The position numbers were made by a program, and so were the translations under genes. A stretch of DNA of 64,000 nt from Halosegnis marinus (GTDB taxonomy: Archaea; Halobacteriota; Halobacteria; Halobacteriales; Haloarculaceae). Positions 51,590 through 59,366 of the stretch are shown piece after piece. The first letter of the stretch is position 1. Every line of letters starts with the position of its first letter. The stretch is taken from the NCBI RefSeq assembly GCF_029338355.1, contig NZ_CP119802.1:2542001-2606000 (forward strand). The letters are read 5' to 3'. Below the pieces are notes generated by a model. That model was not told where the DNA came from. It did not search any database and worked only from the letters and a program-made list of their open reading frames with translations.

Positions 51590-52423
51590 GTGACTGCCTC
51601 GCGCGACCCCGACGCGCTCATCCGCCGCGCCAAGCGGGGGGACCCCGACTTCGACCAGCACTTCCTCGTGGACGACCGGGTGCTCGACCGTATCCCGTCG
51701 TACCTCCCCGAGGACGCCGACCGCGGCCACTTGCTGGAGATCGGCGGCGGCACCGGGGCGCTGACCGACCGCCTGCTCGCCGCCGGCGACGAGGTGACCG
51801 TCGTGGAGCGCGACCCCGAACTGGCCGCCTTCCTCCGCGAGGAGTTCGCCGCCGAGGTCGATGCCGGCCGGCTCACGGTCGTCGAGGGCGACGCGCTCGA
51901 CGTGGACCTGCCCGACTTTACCGCCTGCGTCTCGAACCTCCCGTACGGCGTCTCCTCGGAGATAGCGTTCCGCCTGCTCCCCGAGAAGCGCCCGCTCGTG
52001 TTGATGTTTCAAAAGGAGTTCGCCGACCGGATGGCCGCCGACCCCGGCACCGACGAGTACGGCCGCCTCTCCGTCACGGCGGGCCACTACGCCGCGGTCG
52101 AGGTCGTCGAGGACGTGCCGGCCGCGGCGTTCGACCCGCGGCCCCGCGTCGAGAGCGCCGTCGTCCGGTGTACGCCGCGGGACCCCGACTACACCGTGCC
52201 GGACGAGGCGTTCTTCCTCGACTTCGTGACGGCGTGTTTCACCCAGCGGCGCAAGACGATGCGTAACGCCGTCCGCAACACGGCCCACATCTCGGGGCTG
52301 GGCGACCCGGACGCCGTGGTCGATGCCGCGGACGAGGACCTCATGTCGAAGCGCGCGGGCACCGTCACGCCGGCCGAGTTCGCCGAACTCGCCGCGCTGG
52401 CGTGGGAGGTGGGCGAGCCGTGA
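51590..52423 (+). CDS. rsmA: 16S rRNA dimethyladenosine transferase RsmA/KsgA
   Basis: A 277-residue methyltransferase that dimethylates two adjacent adenines at the 3' end of 16S rRNA, a late 30S check. The SAM loop is EIGGGTGALTD, the catalytic motif is SNLPYGVSSEI, and the C-terminal helical domain has the family pattern CFTQRRKTMRNAVR. GTG at 51590 was chosen from the TATA element. Its TGA overlaps the GTG of the mscS gene. Confidence 0.95.
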   Translation: MTASRDPDALIRRAKRGDPDFDQHFLVDDRVLDRIPSYLPEDADRGHLLEIGGGTGALTDRLLAAGDEVTVVERDPELAAFLREEFAAEVDAGRLTVVEGDALDVDLPDFTACVSNLPYGVSSEIAFRLLPEKRPLVLMFQKEFADRMAADPGTDEYGRLSVTAGHYAAVEVVEDVPAAAFDPRPRVESAVVRCTPRDPDYTVPDEAFFLDFVTACFTQRRKTMRNAVRNTAHISGLGDPDAVVDAADEDLMSKRAGTVTPAEFAELAALAWEVGEP

Positions 52424-53631
52424 CGCTCGCACAGATCGGCGTCCGCGGCCTGCTCGACAGTCCTGGCGAGCAGTTCGCCGCCTCCGCGGTCGTCGTGGTG
52501 GCCTTCCTCGCCGCCGCGGGTATCGTGTACGCCTGCGGCGGCCTCCTGAAGGGTCGCCTCTCCGACGAGGCGGCCGAGGCCGTCCAGTCGGCGGTCGGGA
52601 TGGCGCTCGGCATCGCCGCCGGCGCGGTTCTCGTCGACATCTGGAACCAGTGGGGACCCGTCGCGACGGCGTGGGGCGAGGTCCGACCCGGGCCAACGAC
52701 CGGGGTGCGCGCGCTCATCGCGCTGCTGGCGCTCGGGGTGACCTACACCGTCACGCGCATCACGAAGCGGTTCGTCCGCGTCGGCGAGCGTCGGGACGCC
52801 ATCTCGACCCACCAGCGCGAGATACTCCACCACGTCGTCCAGATAGCCCTGTTCGTGCCCGCGATACTGTTCACGTTCCTGCTGTTCGACGCAGGCGTCG
52901 GGAACGTGCTGCTGTCGGCCAGCGTCCTCGGTGTCGTGCTCGGTCTCGCGGCGCGCCAAACCCTCGGCGCCGTCCTCGCCGGCTTCGTCCTCCTCTTCTC
53001 CCGGCCGTTCAAGCTCGGCGACTGGGTCGAGATCGGCGACCACGAGGGCATCATCACGGACGTCTCCATCGTGAACACGGAGATACGGACGTTCGACGAC
53101 GAGGTGGTGATGATACCGAACGACGAGATAACCAGCAGGGCGGTGCTCAATCGGTCGAAGAACGATCGCCTGCGCGTCACGGTCGACGTGGGCGTCGATT
53201 ACGACACCGACGTGGCCCGGGCGATGGAGACGGCCGCCGACGCGATGGGGGGGCTCGACGACCTGAAGGAGTCGCCCGCGCCGGACGTGGTCGTCGAGTC
53301 GTTCGGCGACAGCGCCGTCGTGCTCACGCTCCGCTTCTACATCGACAACCCCACCATACAGCGGAAGTGGGCGGCCCAGAACGCCGTCATGGAGTCCGTG
53401 AAGACGGCCTTCGAGCGCGAGGGCATCGCCATCCCGTTCCCGCAGCGCGTCCTCTCCGGGCGCGAGCAGGACGGCGGACTCCGCGTCGCTGACGAGCGAG
53501 CGGTCGCGGCTGACGGGAACGAACCGAACGGCGAGGAGCGGTCGGACGGGGAGCCCGAGGCGGCCGTCGAACCCGCGACCGACGGCGGCGACACCGGGAG
53601 CGGGGACGACGACGGGGGCGCCGATGGGTAG
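52420..53631 (+). CDS. MscS-family mechanosensitive channel
   Basis: A 403-residue channel. Four or five membrane helices (about 15-40, 60-80, 105-125, 140-160, 165-185) precede the MscS beta domain. The pore helix is ASVLGVVLGLAARQTLGAVLAGFVLLFSRPFKLGDWVEI, with Gly and Ala spacing typical of MscS. The C-terminal 60 residues form an acidic, Gly-rich tail. Start GTG 52420 overlaps the rsmA stop (GTGA). It releases solutes upon osmotic downshift, useful in halophiles. Confidence 0.93.
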   Translation: MTLAQIGVRGLLDSPGEQFAASAVVVVAFLAAAGIVYACGGLLKGRLSDEAAEAVQSAVGMALGIAAGAVLVDIWNQWGPVATAWGEVRPGPTTGVRALIALLALGVTYTVTRITKRFVRVGERRDAISTHQREILHHVVQIALFVPAILFTFLLFDAGVGNVLLSASVLGVVLGLAARQTLGAVLAGFVLLFSRPFKLGDWVEIGDHEGIITDVSIVNTEIRTFDDEVVMIPNDEITSRAVLNRSKNDRLRVTVDVGVDYDTDVARAMETAADAMGGLDDLKESPAPDVVVESFGDSAVVLTLRFYIDNPTIQRKWAAQNAVMESVKTAFEREGIAIPFPQRVLSGREQDGGLRVADERAVAADGNEPNGEERSDGEPEAAVEPATDGGDTGSGDDDGGADG

Positions 53632-54229
53632 CGACGACCTCGCCGCCCGCCGGGGGATGGAGACGGAGGTGTACGGGGCCGCCGAGGACTCGAAACTCCT
53701 CGCCGACACGGCCGTCGAGCGCGTCAAGCGCGACGAGCGCGTTCTGGAGGTCGGCACGGGCTCCGGCTACGTCGCCGCCCGCGTCGCGACCGAGACGGGC
53801 GCGGCCGTGACCGCGAGCGACGTGAACCCCCACGCCTGCCGGCGGGCCCGCGAGAACGCCCGCGAGGAGGGAGCCGACCTCCCCGTCGTCCGGGCGGACC
53901 TCGTCGCCCCCTTCCGGGCGGGCGCGTTCGACCGCGTGCTGTTCAATCCCCCGTACCTGCCGCGCGACGAGGCCGCAGAGCGCGACGACTGGATGGAGCG
54001 CGCGCTCACGGGCGGGGAAACCGGCCGCGAGGTCATCGAGGCGTTCCTCGACGGCGTGGCCCGGGTGCTCGCGCCCGACGGGAGCGTCCTGCTCCTGGTC
54101 TCGACGCTCACGGACATCGGGGCCGTCGCGTCGTACGCCGACGCGCGTGGTCTCGCCGCCGAGACGGCGGCGGAGGAGTCGTTCCCGTTCGAGCGGCTCG
54201 CGGTGCTTGAGATTACCACCAAGCATTAG
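53624..54229 (+). CDS. HemK2/Mtq2-like protein methyltransferase
   Basis: A 201-residue SAM-dependent methyltransferase. The SAM loop is LEVGTGSGYVAA and the catalytic FNPPYLP motif marks enzymes that methylate amide nitrogen. The archaeal/eukaryotic branch Mtq2 methylates the GGQ glutamine of release factor aRF1. It overlaps the mscS stop by 8 nt and ends the rpl21e group. Confidence 0.92.
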   Translation: MGSDDLAARRGMETEVYGAAEDSKLLADTAVERVKRDERVLEVGTGSGYVAARVATETGAAVTASDVNPHACRRARENAREEGADLPVVRADLVAPFRAGAFDRVLFNPPYLPRDEAAERDDWMERALTGGETGREVIEAFLDGVARVLAPDGSVLLLVSTLTDIGAVASYADARGLAAETAAEESFPFERLAVLEITTKH

Positions 54230-54240
54230 ATTGCTTCGGA

Positions 54241-54249
54241 AATATTAAG
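54241..54249 (+). promoter_or_regulatory. TATA element AATATTAAG for the metE pair
   Basis: Centred about 29 nt upstream of ATG 54275. An upstream ATG at 54257 lies too close to the box to be the usual leaderless start. Confidence 0.65.
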
Positions 54250-54274
54250 CGACGGCATGACGAACGGGGGAGTA

Positions 54275-55264
54275 ATGACGGAGCTAGTCGCGACGACACC
54301 GGGGCTGTACCCCCTTCCCGACGACGCGAAGGTCGAGCTATCGGACCTGAAGGGCCACCAGAAGTCCGACCTCGTCTCGGGCGACGAGACGGGCGAACTC
54401 GCCGACGCGTACGACCGCGTCCGTGCCGAGCTCGTGGAGACGCAGGTCGAGGCGGGACTCGACCTGATAACCGAGGGACAGGGCCGCTGGGACGACATGC
54501 TCGCGCACCCGCTCGCCGTCCACGAGGGCGTGGAGACGCGCGGCATCGTCCGCTACTACGACAACAACAACTTCTACCGCGAGCCGGTCGTCACCGAGGA
54601 CCTGACGCCGAGCGGCGACGTCGCCGCGGAGCTTGCGGCCGCGAGCGAACTCACCGACTCGCTGCAGGCCGTTCTCCCCGGCCCGTACACCCTCGCGGAC
54701 CTCGCCACGGACGAGCACTACGGCGACGACCTGCTGGAGGCGGTCGGCGAGTTCCTCGCCGGCGAGGTCGCCGAGTTCCCCGACCACGAGACGCTGTTCC
54801 TGCTCGAACCCTCGCTGGTCGAGAACGCACCGGACGACGGCACGGACGAGCGCGCGAGCGAGGCCCTCGACGCGGTGGCCGCGGCGACCGACGCTGAGGT
54901 CGTCGTCCATCCGTTCTACGGCGCGCTGGAGGAGAAGACCTACGCGCACCTGATGGACGCCGACGTGGACGCTATCGGCTTCGACCTCGTGAGCGACCAC
55001 GAGCAGAACGTCTACAACGTCCAGGAGTACGGCACGAAGGGGTCGGTGGCGCTCGGCGTCGTCGACGGGCAGAACACGCTCGTCGAGGAGCCGGCGACCG
55101 TCCGCGAGCGGTTCGACTGGTTCACGGAGCAGGTGCCCGCCCAGTCGTTCGAGCGGGCCTACCTCACCTCGAACACGGAGCTGTTCTACCTGCCCGTCAA
55201 CAAGGCGGAGGCGAAGGCCGAGACGCTCGCGACCGCCGCCGACCTCGAGGAGGTGGAAGCATGA
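54275..55264 (+). CDS. MetE-like protein lacking the zinc ligands
   Basis: A 329-residue protein of the cobalamin-independent methionine synthase fold (VATTPGLYPLPDD start, TEGQGRWDDM, LPGPYTLADLA). Where active MetE has His-x-Cys and a later Cys, it reads VVVHPFYGAL and YLTSNTELFYL, so zinc cannot be bound in the usual way. It overlaps the following intact metE gene by 4 nt. Likely it forms a complex with that enzyme, as a substrate-binding or structural half, or has a different methyl donor. Start from the TATA element. Confidence 0.88.
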   Translation: MTELVATTPGLYPLPDDAKVELSDLKGHQKSDLVSGDETGELADAYDRVRAELVETQVEAGLDLITEGQGRWDDMLAHPLAVHEGVETRGIVRYYDNNNFYREPVVTEDLTPSGDVAAELAAASELTDSLQAVLPGPYTLADLATDEHYGDDLLEAVGEFLAGEVAEFPDHETLFLLEPSLVENAPDDGTDERASEALDAVAAATDAEVVVHPFYGALEEKTYAHLMDADVDAIGFDLVSDHEQNVYNVQEYGTKGSVALGVVDGQNTLVEEPATVRERFDWFTEQVPAQSFERAYLTSNTELFYLPVNKAEAKAETLATAADLEEVEA

Positions 55265-56334
55265 GCGACAACCGCGAGCAGTTCCGGCCCGCGGACCACC
55301 CGACCGACAGCTTCCTGCTGACGACCGTCGTCGGCTCGTACCCCAAGCCGAAGTGGCTCAACCGCGCCGAGGACGTCCACGAGGGCGACGAGTACGACTT
55401 CCCGGCGGAACACCTCCACGAGGCGCACGACGACGCGTGTCGCGTCATCACGAACGAACACGAGCGCGCGGGGCTGGACGCCGTCGTGGACGGCGAGATG
55501 CGCCGCAACGAGATGGTGGAGTTCTTCGCCCACCGAATCGACGGCTACGAGTTCAACGGCCCCGTGAAGGTGTGGGGCCACAACTACTTCGACAAGCCCT
55601 CGGTCACGGAGGAAGTCGCCTACGACGAGCCGTGGCTCGTCGACGAGTTCGAGTTCACGACCGGCGTCGCCGACCGCTCGGTGAAGGTGCCCATCACGGG
55701 GCCGTACACGCTGGCGAACTGGTCGTTCAACGAGGCGTACGACGACGAGGAGGAGCTCGCGTACGACCTCGCGGACCTCGTGAACGAGGAGGTCGAGAAG
55801 CTCGTCGAGGCCGGTGCGCGCTACATCCAGATCGACGAGCCGGCGCTCGCCACGACGCCGGACGACCACGCCATCGTCGGCGAGTGTCTCGAACACATCG
55901 TCGCCGGCATCCCCGACGACGTGCGTATCGGCCTCCACGTCTGCTACGGCGACTACTCGCGCGTCTACCCGGAGATAAACGAGTTCCCCATCGACGAGTT
56001 CGACGTGGAACTGTGTAACGGCGACTACGAGCAGATCGAGGTGTTCGCCGACGGCGACTTCGAGCCGGACCTCGCGCTCGGCGTGACGGACGCCCACGTC
56101 GCGGAGGTCGAGTCCGTCGAGGAGATCAAGGAGAACATCCGGAAGGGGTTCGAGGTCGTCCCGCCGGAGCGGCTCACCGTCAGCCCCGACTGCGGGCTGA
56201 AGCTCCTCCCCCGGGAGGTCGCCTACGGGAAGATGGAGAACATGGTACAGGCGGCCCGTGAAGTCGAGGCCGAACTCGACGCGGGCGAGATAGAGGTCGG
56301 TTACGCGGGCGCAGGCGCGCCCGCCGACGACTGA
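55261..56334 (+). CDS. metE: Methionine synthase, core MetE type
   Basis: A 357-residue cobalamin-independent methionine synthase of the short archaeal (core) form. Zinc ligands are present: His226 and Cys228 in LHVCYGDYS and Cys311 in SPDCGLKLL. The N-terminus FLLTTVVGSYPKPKWL and IDEPALATTP are diagnostic. The methyl donor in core MetE enzymes varies (methyl-folate or a methylated protein) and cannot be read here. It is coupled to the zinc-less paralogue upstream. Methylates homocysteine to methionine. Confidence 0.94.
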   Translation: MSDNREQFRPADHPTDSFLLTTVVGSYPKPKWLNRAEDVHEGDEYDFPAEHLHEAHDDACRVITNEHERAGLDAVVDGEMRRNEMVEFFAHRIDGYEFNGPVKVWGHNYFDKPSVTEEVAYDEPWLVDEFEFTTGVADRSVKVPITGPYTLANWSFNEAYDDEEELAYDLADLVNEEVEKLVEAGARYIQIDEPALATTPDDHAIVGECLEHIVAGIPDDVRIGLHVCYGDYSRVYPEINEFPIDEFDVELCNGDYEQIEVFADGDFEPDLALGVTDAHVAEVESVEEIKENIRKGFEVVPPERLTVSPDCGLKLLPREVAYGKMENMVQAAREVEAELDAGEIEVGYAGAGAPADD

Positions 56335-56335
56335 C

Positions 56336-56578
56336 TTACTCCGGTTCGTCCTCCTCGGGCGGTTCCTCGCCACGCCGCTCCGCGAGCAGACCGACGACGC
56401 CGGCCAGCGCCAGCACCGCGCCCTCCGCGCGCACGGCGTTGACGTACCATTCGGACGGTTCCAGTTCCTCGGCGTTCTCGTAGCCGACGAGGACCAGCCG
56501 CTCCGCGAGACGGATGACGCGCCGCGGGACGGCGACCGCTACGGCTCCGTACACGACTGCGAGTGCGCTCGTGAACAC
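56336..56578 (-). CDS. Small membrane protein, unknown function
   Basis: An 80-residue protein with an N-terminal membrane helix (FTSALAVVYGAVAVAVP) and a second hydrophobic stretch (AEGAVLALAGVVGLLA), ending in an acidic tail. GTG at 56578 has an AT-rich element (CTCTTTTGG) about 26 nt upstream; a TTG at 56605 would give an 89-residue form. The frame ends 1 nt after the metE stop, tail to tail. No family assigned. Confidence 0.65.
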   Translation of the reverse strand: MFTSALAVVYGAVAVAVPRRVIRLAERLVLVGYENAEELEPSEWYVNAVRAEGAVLALAGVVGLLAERRGEEPPEEDEPE

Positions 56579-56621
56579 GCGGTACGCTACGCGGCCGCGG
56601 GCCAAAAGAGCGGGGGCGCGG

Positions 56622-56801
56622 TCAGACGACGCTCCAGACCATCACCGCGAGGAACAGCGCGGTCGCGACGACGAGACTCGCGTTCGAGAGCGTCGTCTCC
56701 GTGCCGGTGCGGTCGGTCGTGCCGAAGAACACGTACGCGGTCCCGGCCACCGCGAGTCCGAGCATCGCCACGCTATACACGATATCGAGTGCTCCAGCCA
56801 T
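56622..56801 (-). CDS. Two-helix membrane protein of unknown function
   Basis: A 59-residue protein: helix about 5-26 (IVYSVAMLGLAVAGTAYVFFG), a short polar link, and helix about 40-58. It has the look of a small haloarchaeal membrane peptide. A box GTTTAGTAG lies 25 nt before the ATG at 56801. It is in line with the preceding small gene and may be cotranscribed with it. Confidence 0.6.
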   Translation of the reverse strand: MAGALDIVYSVAMLGLAVAGTAYVFFGTTDRTGTETTLSNASLVVATALFLAVMVWSVV

Positions 56802-56820
56802 ACCCGATGCTCTCCGTGCG

Positions 56821-56830
56821 ACTACTAAAC
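56821..56830 (-). promoter_or_regulatory. TATA element for the two-helix protein
   Basis: GTTTAGTAGT on the minus strand, centred 25 nt upstream of ATG 56801. Confidence 0.5.
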
Positions 56831-56872
56831 AGTACCCCACAAGTCAAGTCGGTCGGTAGGTAACACCGGGTA

Positions 56873-57274
56873 ATGCGAATCGAACTCCGGGTGTGCCAGC
56901 ACTGTTACGACGGCGAGCACGGCAATCCGCAGAAGACCGAGATAACGAAGGACATGGTTCGGTGTGCGAAGCAGGTCCGCGAGTACAAGGACCTCATCGG
57001 CCTCGAATCGCTGTACATCGACATGGTCGAGGAGGGCGACCCCGGCGGCGCGGAAGCGCTGCCGGCCATCGTCGCGCGCATCGAGAACGACCAGGTCGCG
57101 CTCACGGACACCCAGCTCGTCATGGAGGACGACAACGGGAACATGCTCGTGTACCCGGAGCCGCGCGACATCCTCGAGGTGCTGACGCGCAACATCGACC
57201 AGATACAACAGCAGACCCGACAGGACGTGACGGTCGAACTCTCCACCGAGGGCGCGGAGCTGCTGTCGGCCTAG
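56873..57274 (+). CDS. Conserved haloarchaeal protein, unknown function
   Basis: A 133-residue acidic protein. The N-terminus has VCQHCYDGEHG with a CxxC knuckle at 8-11 and a third Cys at about 31 in VRCAKQVREY, so one metal site is possible. The rest alternates helix and strand, ending VTVELSTEGAELLSA. It stands alone between the small membrane genes and the formate dehydrogenase operon, convergent with that operon. No function can be assigned. Confidence 0.75.
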   Translation: MRIELRVCQHCYDGEHGNPQKTEITKDMVRCAKQVREYKDLIGLESLYIDMVEEGDPGGAEALPAIVARIENDQVALTDTQLVMEDDNGNMLVYPEPRDILEVLTRNIDQIQQQTRQDVTVELSTEGAELLSA

Positions 57275-57308
57275 AGGCGAGGAAAACCGAAGGAGGAAGA
57301 ACCGGAAG

Positions 57309-58312
57309 TCAGTCGTCGCTCGGCTCGCCGCCGTCCGCGGCGACGGTTTCGCCCTCCTCCTGGCGCTGTGCGAGCTCCTTCTCCCAGCGGACGCGGAGCA
57401 CGTTCCCGTACATCGACAGCACGATGCCGACGAACAGCACGAAGACGCCGATGTTGATGCCGATGGTCATCAGCAGCGAGGTCGGTCCCCCGCCGATGAC
57501 GAGTTCGCGCGGCACCGGATACCCTCGTCGAAGATACTCCCGACGAGGAACGACACGATGCCGATGACGGTCAACACCCCCATCACGGTCGTGACCCAGT
57601 GCCACGACGGCGACAGTTCGAGCTTCTCGATGCCCCACTCGCCGTTGCCGGAGTGGTCCTCCGGAATCATGCTCCGGGGGATGAACGCCTTCGGCTCCAG
57701 CGGGTAGAACGCGGGGTGGAAGCCGTGCTCGAAGATGTGGAACATTATCCCCATCACCATGATGACGCCGAGCAGGCCGTGGAAGACGACGAACGCCATC
57801 GCGGCCGTCCGGGTGGCGTACACCTCCATCACGCCGGTCTTCGACCAGATGAGCAGCCCCGAGATGGACAGGAGCGTCAGCTCGACGCTGAAGATGTAGA
57901 CGACGCCCTTCCCGATGTAGGTGAGCAGCGGGACCTCGTCGGCCTTCCCGCCCGCGAACTGCAGGGCGTTCGGGTGGCGCTCGTCGGCGCGCCCCAGCAT
58001 GAACTTCACGTCCTGTATCATCGCCTCGATGTCCTCCCGGGTGAGGAGTATCTCCCGGAAGTTCGAGCGGCCGGTCGGGGTGATGACCATGAGCACGATC
58101 CAGAAGACGATGAGCGCGATGAGGCCCGCGCCGGCCACGCGGTGGACGGCGGCGACGCCCGCGGTGCCGCCCATCAGCTCGGCGAGCCACCACAGCTCGT
58201 CGTTGAACATGATGCCGTAGCCGGTGAAGAAGAGGATGAACACGTCCAGCCCCAGCAGGGCGTGGAACGTCGTCGTCATCCGGGTGAACTTCCCGTGGTC
58301 GAGGCTCGTCAT
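57309..58312 (-). pseudogene. Formate dehydrogenase cytochrome b subunit, frameshifted
   Basis: The FdnI-like membrane subunit that takes electrons from the Fe-S subunit through haem b to quinone. From ATG 58312 the frame shows four membrane helices with His residues in [27 protein letters not shown] and FHIFEHGFHP. At about 57520-57524 the frame changes: one frame ends FLVGSIFDEG then runs into unrelated residues, while the next frame continues YPVPRELVIGGGPTSLLMTIG, a further helix and an acidic tail. One missing base in a GGG run repairs it to about 334 residues. The ATG overlaps the preceding gene by 4 nt. Confidence 0.82.
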
Positions 58313-58698
58313 CGGTCCTCACCTCCCTCGACCTCGCCGCCGTCGGCGACCACGTCGCCGGCGTCGGCCTGCTCGCCGGGCTGGCGCATCCGCGCCGCGA
58401 TGCGGCGGAACGCCGACCAGTGGAGGAACACCATGAACAGGATGAACACGCCCATCAGGACGTCGGCCGCGTGAATGAGCGCGATGAGGAAGTCCAGTTC
58501 GGCGATGGTGTTGCCCTCGACCCAGTCCGTGCCGACGCCGCCGCCCGCGACGGTCGGGCCGACCCGGAACAGCGTCTCGTAGAACGGCCCGAAGCCGCTC
58601 GCCCACCAGATGCTCCCCAGCGCCGCGGCGACGCCGACGACGGCGGAGACGAGGATGGACAGGCCGCCGTAGCTACGGGTCTCGGGGAGTTCGCTCAC
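58309..58698 (-). CDS. Small membrane subunit in the formate dehydrogenase operon
   Basis: A 129-residue protein with two membrane helices (about 13-33 and 72-95). The second contains IHAADVLMGVFILFMVFLHW with two His residues on one face, a possible haem ligand pair. The C-terminus is acidic. It starts and ends in 4-nt overlaps with its neighbours, so it should be made with the complex. It resembles no named Fdh subunit; it may be an anchor or a second haem protein. Confidence 0.75.
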   Translation of the reverse strand: MSELPETRSYGGLSILVSAVVGVAAALGSIWWASGFGPFYETLFRVGPTVAGGGVGTDWVEGNTIAELDFLIALIHAADVLMGVFILFMVFLHWSAFRRIAARMRQPGEQADAGDVVADGGEVEGGEDR

Positions 58699-59366
58699 GA
58701 GAACTCACCGGCCTCCTCGCCGAAGATTATCTCCATCGCCTGGTCGTTGAAGAACGGCGCGGAGCCGCGCTTCTCCATCTCGTCGGCGATCTCGGCCGCG
58801 TCGCCGACGAGGATAGCGTCGGTCGCGCACTCCTCGGCGCAGGCCGGCCCCTTGCCGACGTGCTGGCGCTCCTCGCACATCGTACACTTGTCCATCGTGC
58901 CGCCGGTGCCGAACACCTGTGCCGAGCCGTCGTTCGAGTCGGGGAACTGCGGCGCCCCGAACGGACACGCGGAGAGGCAGTACTGACAGCCGATACAGAG
59001 GTCGTCGCGGACCTCGACGAAGCCGTTCTCCTTCTTGATCAGCGAGTCCACCGGACACACCGAGACGCACGGCGCGTTCTCGCAGTGGTAACACTGCATC
59101 GGAATGGACGTCTCGCCCGGGCTCGCACCCTCCGCGAGCGCCTGTGAGCTCCGGTGGTTGAACCCCTCGTCCGCCTCCTGTCCCTCCAGCATCGTCGAGA
59201 TGCTGATGCGCTGTTCCTGCGGGCCGACGTCCCACGTCCGCTTGCACGCCACGACACAGCCGCCGCAGTCGATGCACGCTTCCACGTCGGGGAAGATACG
59301 CGCTCCCTCCCCGACGTTCATGACGCCCTGGCCCAGGACCTCTCTGTTTTGTTCGTTTGTAGACAT
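58695..59366 (-). CDS. Formate dehydrogenase iron-sulfur subunit
   Basis: A 223-residue ferredoxin-type subunit like FdnH/FdhB. Four cluster motifs are visible: CIDCGGCVVAC, CYHCENAPCVSVCP, CIGCQYCLSACPFG and CTMC with CAEEC. They form a wire from the molybdenum subunit to the cytochrome. No signal peptide or C-terminal anchor helix is present, so the protein probably rides out with the Tat-exported catalytic subunit. Its ATG overlaps the fdhA stop by one base. Confidence 0.92.
   Translation of the reverse strand: MSTNEQNREVLGQGVMNVGEGARIFPDVEACIDCGGCVVACKRTWDVGPQEQRISISTMLEGQEADEGFNHRSSQALAEGASPGETSIPMQCYHCENAPCVSVCPVDSLIKKENGFVEVRDDLCIGCQYCLSACPFGAPQFPDSNDGSAQVFGTGGTMDKCTMCEERQHVGKGPACAEECATDAILVGDAAEIADEMEKRGSAPFFNDQAMEIIFGEEAGEFS

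Noticed and set aside
54257-54274. Alternative start of the MetE-like gene at ATG 54257
   Set aside because: It is only about 10 nt from the TATA element, whereas ATG 54275 has the normal distance.
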